DNA of 49,763 bases, taken from CAYZQE01 sp964480635 (lineage in GTDB: Bacteria > Pseudomonadota > Gammaproteobacteria > GCA-001735895). The stretch lies in the NCBI GenBank assembly GCA_964480635.1, contig CAYZQE010000007.1:1-49763 (forward strand), written 5' to 3'. The notes beneath the pieces were generated by a model. The model saw only the letters and a program-made list of their open reading frames with translations, searched no databases and was not told the DNA's origin. Positions 8,551-15,447 of this stretch are shown here, piece after piece. Position 1 is the first letter of the stretch, and every line of letters starts with the position of its first letter. A program made the translations under genes and the position numbers.

Positions 8551-9477
8551 TTAGCGTTTAATTTTACGAAGTGAAGATTCAGACCAAAAAGAAGGCTTTA
8601 TTTTAGCGTTCCAAGAAATAGTGTCTCTTGGCACAATAAAAAGGCTTTCGCTCTGGTTGATGTGTGATTTTGAATATAAGTATGCAGGGTAAACAAACCT
8701 TGGGTCTTTTTGTAGCAAAGACTGCCAATCAATATCAACAGTTTTAATAAGTTGCTCATTTTTATAATAATCAGTGCGATAGACGGCAAAGCTAGAGGTA
8801 TCTATAAAACTGATACGATAATCATACCACCCATGCTTAAGTTGAGTGGTGCTTTTAAGGTTATAAATTGCTTTTTCTTGGTGCTGACATTGAGATTTGG
8901 GCAAGTTTTTAGTGTGTTTTGATTGTTCGTTATGAGGCAGTGTTAACGTTTTTAAACAATGCTTAAACGTAGTGGTTGATAATAAAATATGTTCTTCATC
9001 ACTCAGTTGTCTTAAAAAAACCTCACCATAAGTGAGATTAGAGCCATTCCATAATTCATCGGCTTGAGGTGCCGCAAAACGTCTTACTTTGCGCAGTTTT
9101 GGCAACCAAATTTGCATTAAAGGGCTACGAGTGAGATCAGTATAGTGGGTGATTAAAATACCCGTGCCTTTGAGTTTGCCAGAGCGGAAAATAGCCAGCT
9201 GCTTTTGTTTAATGATGCCATCGTGGTAATTGTTATTTATAAAGCTTTCAAAGGTGTTAACGCTGGCTTTGCGCCCTTTACGTCGATTAATTAATCGAGA
9301 AATTTCCCCATTTCTTTTTTTACTGATGGCATTTACAGGTAACTGTGCACGTAAAACAAAAAAGGCTTGTTCTGCTATTTCAATGGCGGATAATTGTTTT
9401 GAGATGGGGTAGCTTAATTTGCTCGCATAAACCGATTGAATGCTAAAGATAAGCATTAATAAAATTTTATACACCAT
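8551..9477 (-). CDS. Outer-membrane lipoprotein-sorting (LolA-like fold) protein
   Basis: A 308-residue exported protein with an N-terminal signal peptide ending near VYA-SKL. The middle (about 85-150) has features of the 'outer membrane lipoprotein-sorting protein' family with a LolA-like beta fold: an ITHYTDLTRSPLMQIWLP stretch followed by RRFAAPQADELWNGSN. Homologues bind lipidic ligands in the periplasm, often beside RND exporters, but none is visible here. It is 29 bp downstream of crbR on the same strand and probably co-transcribed with it. Its role in an acetate-switch locus is unknown. Compared with the family it keeps the central motif but has a divergent C-terminus. Confidence 0.65.
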   Translation of the reverse strand: MVYKILLMLIFSIQSVYASKLSYPISKQLSAIEIAEQAFFVLRAQLPVNAISKKRNGEISRLINRRKGRKASVNTFESFINNNYHDGIIKQKQLAIFRSGKLKGTGILITHYTDLTRSPLMQIWLPKLRKVRRFAAPQADELWNGSNLTYGEVFLRQLSDEEHILLSTTTFKHCLKTLTLPHNEQSKHTKNLPKSQCQHQEKAIYNLKSTTQLKHGWYDYRISFIDTSSFAVYRTDYYKNEQLIKTVDIDWQSLLQKDPRFVYPAYLYSKSHINQSESLFIVPRDTISWNAKIKPSFWSESSLRKIKR

Positions 9478-9506
9478 TATTTTTACCCTCTCATTTTAGT
9501 GACTAT

Positions 9507-10133
9507 TTAAAAATGCTCGGATAAGCTATTTTTGTTGGCAACAATGACGGCTTGAGTTCGGTTTTTTACGCCTAGTTTTTTAAATATAGTGGTCAGGTGA
9601 GCCTTAATAGTGGCCTCGGTAATGCCCATGGTGTCGGCCATGCTTTTACTGGCCTTACCTTGTTTTAATAAGGTTAAAACTATAATTTGGGTGGGTGTTA
9701 ATTGTTCAAGCCCTGATGGCTTTAATGCTTCGCTACTGTCTATTTTGGGGAAGTATAAATCGCCTTCTAAAATGGCAGAGATAGCTTGAGCGATACCCTC
9801 CATTTCTAAGCTTTTAGAAATAAACCCACTAGCACCATATTGTTTGGTTTGCTGCACAATATTGTCGTCATCATAGGCAGATATGATGACAATAGGCAAT
9901 TCTACATATTGTTTTTTAAGGCTTAAAAGCCCGTCTAAACCTTCAATATCGGGTAGTTTTAAATCTAATACCACTAGGCTTGGCAGGTGTTTTTGTGATT
10001 TCAATCTATGTTGTAACTTTATAAAACAGTCCACTTCATAAATATCAACATTGTCTAGTAGTCGATTTAAAAGATTACTGATTGCCGATCGAAAAAGAGG
10101 ATGGTCATCAGCAACTATAATCTGTTTGGTCAT
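9507..10133 (-). CDS. crbR: CrbR-type LuxR-family response regulator
   Basis: A 208-residue two-domain regulator. The receiver (1-120) has acidic pocket D9-D10 and phospho-acceptor Asp57 in VLDLKLPD, and a conserved lysine in FISKS. The C-terminal LuxR/NarL helix-turn-helix (about 143-203) contains ITEATIKAHLTTIFKKLGV. It is the expected partner of the CrbS-like kinase at 3459; in Vibrio cholerae and Pseudomonas this pair activates acetyl-CoA synthetase. It is transcribed away from the importer operon, with which it shares a 176-bp upstream region, so autoregulation and control of the importer from one intergenic region are plausible. The assignment rests on domain type plus context, since LuxR-type regulators are hard to separate by sequence alone. 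Confidence 0.82.
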   Translation of the reverse strand: MTKQIIVADDHPLFRSAISNLLNRLLDNVDIYEVDCFIKLQHRLKSQKHLPSLVVLDLKLPDIEGLDGLLSLKKQYVELPIVIISAYDDDNIVQQTKQYGASGFISKSLEMEGIAQAISAILEGDLYFPKIDSSEALKPSGLEQLTPTQIIVLTLLKQGKASKSMADTMGITEATIKAHLTTIFKKLGVKNRTQAVIVANKNSLSEHF

Positions 10134-10309
10134 GACATTGAAATTTAATGGGAATGAACGTATTTTAACTCAGCAGGGTGTTAGACGAAAGTCTAATTGT
10201 CGGATTAGCTGCTTAAGTTTAAGGTGTAGCGGTTGTAAAACTGTCAGTAAAGCTTAGCTCTAAGATAAGAGAGCTTTGCTGAAACTTAATCATAACGAGG
10301 ATCTATTTA
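10134..10309. promoter_or_regulatory. Divergent promoter region between crbR and the importer operon
   Basis: A 176-bp AT-rich interval between divergent genes. It must hold promoters for both crbR and the binding-protein gene. No unambiguous -35/-10 pair or palindromic operator could be assigned by eye. GAGG (Shine-Dalgarno) lies upstream of the ATG at 10310. Confidence 0.5.
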
Positions 10310-11512
10310 ATGAGTGACAATAAATTTGAAACCCTGTCTCGCAGAGGTTTCTTAAAAACTTCTGTAGCAGCGGCTATTGCGGGCACAGCACCCATGTTTT
10401 TTATGAGTAATGCAAACGCTTTCACGAATGCACCAAAAGGCAGCACATTTACGTTAGGCTTTAACATACCACAAACGGGTCCCTATGCCGATGAAGGTGC
10501 CGATGAATTACGTGCCTTTAAACTAGCCGTTAAACACATTAATGGTGAAGGCGATGGCGGGATGATGAACACCATGAAGCCTATGGCGCTTAAAGGCAAT
10601 GGTGTTTTAGGTAAGAAAGCAGTGTACGTCACCGGAGATACACAAACTAAATCAGATGCTGCTCGTGCATCAGCAAAACGTATGATTGAAAAAGATGGCG
10701 CGTTGATGATTTCTGGTGGTTCTTCATCGGGTGTTGCGATTGCGGTTCAGTCTTTATGCCAAGAAGCTAAGGTTATTTTTATGGCTGGTTTGACNNNNNN
10801 NNNNNNNNNNNNNNNNNNNNNNNNNNNNNNNNNNNNNNNNNNNNNNNNNNNNNNNNNNNNNNNNNNNNNNNNNNNNNNNNNNNNNNNNNNNNNNCCTGTA
10901 GGCGCTGGTGATTTCTCACAATACATTACGCCTATTTTAAACTCTGGTGCAGACACTTTAATACTGAATCACTATGGTAAAGATATGGTGAATTCACTGA
11001 CTCAAGCGGTTCAGTTTGGTTTAAGAGACAAGATGGTTAATGGCAAACAATTTGAAATAATTGTGCCACTGTATTCGCGTTTAATGGCGCAAGGTGCCGG
11101 TGACAACTTAAAAGGAATTTTAGGAACAACCAACTGGAACTGGGCATTAAAAGATGAAGGCTCGCTGGCATTTGTGAAATCATTTGGTGCTGAATATGGT
11201 TTTCCACCTTCGCAGGCTGCTCATACGTGTTATGTGCAAACCTTGTTGTATGCTAATGCTTGTGAGACGGCCGGCACCTTTGACCCTGCAGGCGTGATTC
11301 CAACACTTGAAGGCTTTAAGTTTGATGGTATGGGTAATGGAGCAACAGAATATCGTGCTGAAGACCATCAGTGCTTTAAAGATGTATTGGTTGTCCGTGG
11401 CAATCAAAATCCAAGTAATCAATTTGATTTACTAGAAATTGTTCAAGAAGTACCTCGTGCTCAAGTAGAGTATCCTCATACACTATTTGGTGGCACTTTA
11501 GGCCCAATTTAG
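10310..11512 (+). CDS. Liv-type ABC transporter substrate-binding protein with Tat signal, gap-interrupted
   Basis: Periplasmic ligand-binding component of a branched-chain-amino-acid/urea-type importer. The N-terminus carries a twin-arginine signal (SRRGFLK, then a hydrophobic stretch ending ANA at about residue 37), so it is likely exported folded by Tat. The Peripla_BP fold is evident: GFNIPQTGPYADEGADELR near the start of the mature protein and SGADTLILNHYGKDMVNSL later. A run of 100 N replaces sequence after VIFMAGLT. Homologues have about 60-80 residues there, so the gap probably hides about 200 bases and the continuous frame is coincidental. A strong terminator follows, separating it from the permease genes, a common way to keep the binding protein in excess. 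The substrate is unknown; the neighbouring acs suggests a compound that yields acetate. Confidence 0.85.
   Translation: MSDNKFETLSRRGFLKTSVAAAIAGTAPMFFMSNANAFTNAPKGSTFTLGFNIPQTGPYADEGADELRAFKLAVKHINGEGDGGMMNTMKPMALKGNGVLGKKAVYVTGDTQTKSDAARASAKRMIEKDGALMISGGSSSGVAIAVQSLCQEAKVIFMAGLXXXXXXXXXXXXXXXXXXXXXXXXXXXXXXXXXXPVGAGDFSQYITPILNSGADTLILNHYGKDMVNSLTQAVQFGLRDKMVNGKQFEIIVPLYSRLMAQGAGDNLKGILGTTNWNWALKDEGSLAFVKSFGAEYGFPPSQAAHTCYVQTLLYANACETAGTFDPAGVIPTLEGFKFDGMGNGATEYRAEDHQCFKDVLVVRGNQNPSNQFDLLEIVQEVPRAQVEYPHTLFGGTLGPI
10795..10894. other. Assembly gap (100 N) inside the binding-protein gene
   Basis: Exactly 100 N, a placeholder. Comparison with the expected fold suggests roughly 200 missing bases. 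Confidence 0.95.
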
Positions 11513-11534
11513 ACATAGGGTTTAAGCAATAATG

Positions 11535-11572
11535 AAAGGTTATGCTGGGCGACCAGCATAACCTTTTTTTTT
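11535..11572 (+). terminator. Rho-independent terminator after the binding-protein gene
   Basis: AAAGGTTATGCTGG (11535-11548) pairs perfectly with the arm beginning at 11553. The loop is GCGA and about nine T follow. Partial read-through would give the usual high binding-protein to permease ratio. Confidence 0.9.
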
Positions 11573-11578
11573 CAAATA

Positions 11579-11658
11579 GAGACCTTTGCACGAAACAGAA
11601 GCGCATAAAATTAATTAAAACGCCTTGTTTTTCTTATTTTTGTTTCGTACAAAGGTTT
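11579..11658. mobile_element. Small IS-end-like inverted-repeat element (MITE) between livK and livH homologues
   Basis: GAGACCTTTGCACGAAACA (11579-11597) faces an inverted copy at 11641-11656 with one mismatch over 16 bp. The GAGACCTTTGCA end resembles terminal repeats I associate with IS5-group elements. The 43-bp core is AT-rich and non-coding, so this is a non-autonomous or internally deleted element. It lies after the terminator, in the leader of the permease genes. Confidence 0.55.
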
Positions 11659-11685
11659 TTAATCATTTAAAAAGAGACGACATTT

Positions 11686-12702
11686 ATGGATGCCATATTA
11701 ATTCAATTATTGAATGGTTTGGATAAAGGTGGGGCTTATGCGCTGATAGCATTAGGTTTAACCTTAACTTTCGGTACGCTAGGGGTGGTAAATTTTGCTC
11801 ACGGCGCACTCTTTATGCTAGGTGCATTCTGTGTTGTCTCTTTTCATCAAGTGCTCACGATTTCAAAAAAAGTAAAAGATGAAAGTATTACCTTTTTTGA
11901 TGCCTATAAAGAACAGCCTTATTTAGAAATATGGTGGGGAGACACAGGAACCATGATCATAGATTATGCGGTTCCGATATCGATATTAGTGGTCATTCCC
12001 GTTATGTTGCTCATTGGTATTATTTTAGAGCGTGGTTTGATAAAGCATTTTTACAAACGCACACACGCAGAACAAATTTTAGTCACTTTCGGCCTTGCGA
12101 TCGTGATACAAGAAATTATTAAAGCATCATTTGGTGCCAACCCTATCTCTATGCCAGCACCTGACATTGTGTCTGGCAGTGCCGCTATTGGAGCCGCATT
12201 AGGCTTAAGCGATAATTTAGTGTATCCCTGGTGGCGATTAATTTATCTGAGTTTTTCAATTGTAGTCATAGCGGGTGTTTTTTCCTTTTTAAAATACACA
12301 ACCTTTGGCATGGTCGTACGCGCAGGTATGTCTGATCGTGAAACAGTGGGTTTATTGGGTATCAATATACAAAAACGATTTACCATTGTGTTTGGCTTGG
12401 CGACGGTCGTGGCTGGTTTAGCAGGTGCCATGTATACGCCCATTTTACCGCCCGATTATCACATGGGTATGGACTTTTTAGTGTTGTCTTTTGTCGTGGT
12501 TGTGGTCGGCGGCATGGGGTCATTAGAGGGTGCCGTTGCAGCGGGGTTTTTATTAGGTTTATTGCAATCATTCTCATCAATGCCTGAAGTAACCGCTATT
12601 CTTCCAGGCATTGATCAAATTATTATTTATTTAGTCGCCGTTATTATTTTACTGGTGAGGCCGCGAGGCTTAATGGGTAAGAAAGGCGTGATGGAGGAAT
12701 AA
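11686..12702 (+). CDS. livH: Branched-chain amino acid-type ABC permease (LivH)
   Basis: A 338-residue integral membrane permease of the LivH/LivM class. The N-terminal signature GLDKGGAYALIALGLTLTFG and the segment VVNFAHGALFMLGAF are characteristic of LivH, and the EAA-like cytoplasmic region (around RAGMSDRETVGLLGIN) contacts the ATPases. About eight to nine membrane segments are predicted by eye. There is an insertion of about 25 charged residues (about 60-85) between early membrane segments. Its stop codon overlaps the livM start (TAATG), indicating translational coupling. Together with LivM, LivG, LivF and the upstream binding protein it forms a complete importer. The 'Liv' symbol denotes family, not proven leucine transport. 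Confidence 0.85.
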   Translation: MDAILIQLLNGLDKGGAYALIALGLTLTFGTLGVVNFAHGALFMLGAFCVVSFHQVLTISKKVKDESITFFDAYKEQPYLEIWWGDTGTMIIDYAVPISILVVIPVMLLIGIILERGLIKHFYKRTHAEQILVTFGLAIVIQEIIKASFGANPISMPAPDIVSGSAAIGAALGLSDNLVYPWWRLIYLSFSIVVIAGVFSFLKYTTFGMVVRAGMSDRETVGLLGINIQKRFTIVFGLATVVAGLAGAMYTPILPPDYHMGMDFLVLSFVVVVVGGMGSLEGAVAAGFLLGLLQSFSSMPEVTAILPGIDQIIIYLVAVIILLVRPRGLMGKKGVMEE

Positions 12703-13826
12703 TGATGAAATCACAACAAAGTACATTAAGTATCATGGTGATTTTTACCGTCATCGTTTTATCTGCCCCTATTTGGCTAGCGCCATTAGGTGCTAATTAC
12801 CCCGATTTATTACAAAAATTAGCCATTTTTAGTATTTTTGCCATTGGCTTTAATATTTTATTTGGCTTAACGGGGTATCTTTCATTTGGTCATGCGGTGT
12901 TCCTTGGCGTTGGTTCATATGCCTCTGTTTGGATGTTTAAACTGTTTACCATGAACGTATTGCTAGGCATTATTTTTAGCGTCATTATTGCGGGGTTATT
13001 CGCTTTAGTGATTGGTTTTTTGAGTTTACGTCGCTCGGGTATTTACTTTTCTATTTTAACCTTAGCGTTTGCGCAAATGTCTTATAGTTTGGCCTATTCA
13101 GTGTTAACCCCCATTACAAATGGTGAAACAGGCTTGCAATTAAGCAGCGAAGATCCGCGTTATTTAGATAGCTTGATGGGCGTTGTGGCTCAAGACGGTT
13201 TGCCGACAACCCATTTTTTTGGTTTGCCTATGAGTGGTTATTCTGGATTTTACGTCTGTGCTGTGATGTTGATTTTATGTTTTTATATCTCGCTTAAAAT
13301 ATTTCGCTCACCCTATGGTTTAAAATTGATGGCGATTAAATCCAACCAAACACGCATGCTTTATACAGGCTTTAACACGCGCCCTTATTTATTGTCGGCT
13401 TTTATTGTTTCAGGCATGTTTGCTGGTCTAGCAGGTGCACTAATGGCGGCGACTGACCCATTAGCTGGCGCAGAACGTATGCAATGGACGGCATCTGGCG
13501 AAGTGGTGTTGATGACTATCTTAGGTGGCAGCGGAACACTCATTGGGCCTTTATTGGGTGTCGGTGTGATTAAGTATTTTGAAAATATTTTTTCAGCATT
13601 AAATGCCGATGCATTGCATGAGGTTTTTAGTTTCTTGCCAGAAGGTTTAGAAAACTTTGTAGTGACGGTTACTCAAGTCTTTGTTGGCGAAGGTTGGCAT
13701 TTAACCCTAGGCTTAATTTTTATGTTCATCGTCATCTTTTTACCCGGCGGTATTATGCAAGGAATTGACTTCATTTCAAAAAAAATAAAAAATAAAGATA
13801 AAGATAAAAAGGAGAAATCAGTATGA
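12702..13826 (+). CDS. livM: Branched-chain amino acid-type ABC permease (LivM)
   Basis: A 374-residue second permease subunit. The LivM signature GLTGYLSFGHAVFLGVGSY (about residues 55-73) and the SLRRSGIYFSILTLAFAQM segment are clear. GGSGTLIGPLLGVGVI near the C-terminal part is also typical. The protein ends in a very basic tail rich in Lys and Asp after the last membrane span, which is longer than usual. GGAGG lies inside the end of livH, just before two adjacent ATG codons; the first is used here. Its last codons overlap livG by four bases (ATGA). It is part of the importer operon. Confidence 0.85.
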   Translation: MMKSQQSTLSIMVIFTVIVLSAPIWLAPLGANYPDLLQKLAIFSIFAIGFNILFGLTGYLSFGHAVFLGVGSYASVWMFKLFTMNVLLGIIFSVIIAGLFALVIGFLSLRRSGIYFSILTLAFAQMSYSLAYSVLTPITNGETGLQLSSEDPRYLDSLMGVVAQDGLPTTHFFGLPMSGYSGFYVCAVMLILCFYISLKIFRSPYGLKLMAIKSNQTRMLYTGFNTRPYLLSAFIVSGMFAGLAGALMAATDPLAGAERMQWTASGEVVLMTILGGSGTLIGPLLGVGVIKYFENIFSALNADALHEVFSFLPEGLENFVVTVTQVFVGEGWHLTLGLIFMFIVIFLPGGIMQGIDFISKKIKNKDKDKKEKSV

Positions 13827-14587
13827 GTATTCTCCTTGAAATTAAAGGTGTAAATAAAACATTTGGCGGTTTAAAAGCCTTAGATGATGTTAATTTAAAA
13901 ATTGAAGAAGGTAAGATTCACGCCATTATAGGCCCTAATGGGGCGGGTAAATCAACGCTGTTAAACTGCTGTATCGGTAAGTTAATTCCAGATTCTGGAT
14001 CGGTTACTTTTAATGGCATCGATATGATTGGTAAAAAGCCATACGAAATTAACCATGCGGGAATGGTGCGTGTTTTTCAAACGCCAGAAATATTCCCAGA
14101 ATTATCATTGCTTGATAATCTTTTGATTCCCGCACTGGCTAAACGTGATGGCATGTTTACATTTAATTGGTTTAAAAGCTTATCCAATGATCATGAAATT
14201 CATGATCAAGCGATGCATGCACTAGAAGATGTCGGCTTAGAAAATTTTAAAGATCAACATGCAGGCAGTATTTCACGCGGTGATAAACGCCGCTTAGAAT
14301 TAGCAATGAGCTTAATTCAACAGCCCACTTTATTGCTGTTAGATGAGCCAACAGCGGGCATGGCAAGACATGATACCAATCAAACGATTGATTTGTTAAA
14401 GCGCATTAAAGAAAGAGGCATGACAAAAATTATCATTGAGCATGATATGCACGTTGTGTTTAGCCTTGCTGATACGATTAGCGTGTTAGCGCAAGGGCAT
14501 ATCATTGCAACAGGGACACCTGATGAGATTAAAAATGATCCAAAAGTTAAAGAAGCCTATTTAGGTGAGGAGGCTGACGATGAGTAA
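13823..14587 (+). CDS. livG: ABC transporter ATP-binding protein (LivG)
   Basis: A 254-residue cytoplasmic ATPase. Walker A is GPNGAGKST (about residue 38), the signature region is ISRGDKRRLELAMSL (about 149) and Walker B is LLLLDEPTAGM (about 170), followed by the switch histidine in IIIEHDMHVV. The signature reads SRGDK rather than LSGGQ; this form occurs in a subgroup of Liv/Urt-like transporters and does not suggest inactivity. AAGGAG lies upstream of the ATG, within livM. Eight bases at its end overlap the livF start. It pairs with LivF to drive the importer. Confidence 0.88.
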   Translation: MSILLEIKGVNKTFGGLKALDDVNLKIEEGKIHAIIGPNGAGKSTLLNCCIGKLIPDSGSVTFNGIDMIGKKPYEINHAGMVRVFQTPEIFPELSLLDNLLIPALAKRDGMFTFNWFKSLSNDHEIHDQAMHALEDVGLENFKDQHAGSISRGDKRRLELAMSLIQQPTLLLLDEPTAGMARHDTNQTIDLLKRIKERGMTKIIIEHDMHVVFSLADTISVLAQGHIIATGTPDEIKNDPKVKEAYLGEEADDE

Positions 14588-15293
14588 TAGTGCATTCTTT
14601 TCATGTGACGACATTCATTCCTATTATGGTGAAAGTTATATCATTCATGGCATTAGTTTTGAGGTAAAAGAAGGTGAAGTGCTAGCGTTGTTAGGGCGTA
14701 ATGGCGCAGGAAAAACAACCACCTTACGCTCTATTGCAAGAGTGGATGATCCACAAGTGAACAAAGGAGAGTTGTGGTTAGATGGTCAAGCATTGCACGC
14801 TATGAAATCGTATGAAGCGGCGCAAGCAGGGGTTGCATTAGTGCCCGAAGACCGCCGTATTATTGCGGGATTAACGGTTGAAGAAAATCTTTTATTGGCG
14901 CAAATTGCACCGCCAATCGGCTGGCCGTTAGAAAAAATATATGAGCATTTCCCTCGCTTAGCCGAGCGCCGTACTCAGATGGGAACAACGCTATCGGGTG
15001 GTGAGCAACAAATGTTAGCCGTGGCTAGGGCGCTAGCCCGAGACATTAAACTATTGTTGCTCGACGAACCTTATGAAGGACTAGCCCCCGTTATTGTTCA
15101 AGAGATTGCTGGTATCGTTAGAAGCATTAAACAACAAGGCATAACAACCATTATTGTCGAGCAAAATGCAGTGGCGGCTTTAAAATTGGCAGATCGAGCC
15201 ATTATTTTAGATATGGGGTTGATTGTTTTTGATGGCACCGCCCAAGAAGTATTAGATAACGAAGAATTACGCCATGAGTATTTAGCGTTATAA
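14580..15293 (+). CDS. livF: ABC transporter ATP-binding protein (LivF)
   Basis: The second ATPase of the importer, 237 residues from the chosen start. Walker A is GRNGAGKTT, the signature LSGGEQQMLAVARAL and Walker B LLLLDEPYEGLAP; the EGLAP ending is characteristic of LivF/UrtE. The ATG at 14580 was preferred to an upstream in-frame GTG at 14565 because GAGGAGG lies seven bases before it and the GTG would be part of that ribosome-binding site. It is the last gene of the importer operon, 154 bp before acs. Confidence 0.88.
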   Translation: MSNSAFFSCDDIHSYYGESYIIHGISFEVKEGEVLALLGRNGAGKTTTLRSIARVDDPQVNKGELWLDGQALHAMKSYEAAQAGVALVPEDRRIIAGLTVEENLLLAQIAPPIGWPLEKIYEHFPRLAERRTQMGTTLSGGEQQMLAVARALARDIKLLLLDEPYEGLAPVIVQEIAGIVRSIKQQGITTIIVEQNAVAALKLADRAIILDMGLIVFDGTAQEVLDNEELRHEYLAL

Positions 15294-15356
15294 TTATTTA
15301 ATCTAATTTAAAACCAAAGTTTTGAATTCTTTTGATGAGTAATTGCGCTATTCTTG

Positions 15357-15388
15357 TTAGATAGATAACTATGTAGTTATCTATCTAA
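15357..15388. promoter_or_regulatory. Perfect 15-bp inverted repeat in the acs upstream region
   Basis: TTAGATAGATAACTA (15357-15371) is followed, after TG, by its exact reverse complement (15374-15388). No T tract follows, so it is not a standard terminator. It lies 60 bases before the acs ATG, a plausible position for an operator or an mRNA-stabilising hairpin. Whether CrbR binds it is unknown. Confidence 0.55.
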
Positions 15389-15447
15389 ACACACCCTAAA
15401 TTATCTGGCTTTAATTAAAGATAAAACAAATACAACAAGGAGCAATC

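Noticed and set aside
14565..14579. Upstream GTG start for livF
   Set aside because: The GTG adjoins the GAGGAGG ribosome-binding site of the ATG at 14580, which is the natural start.
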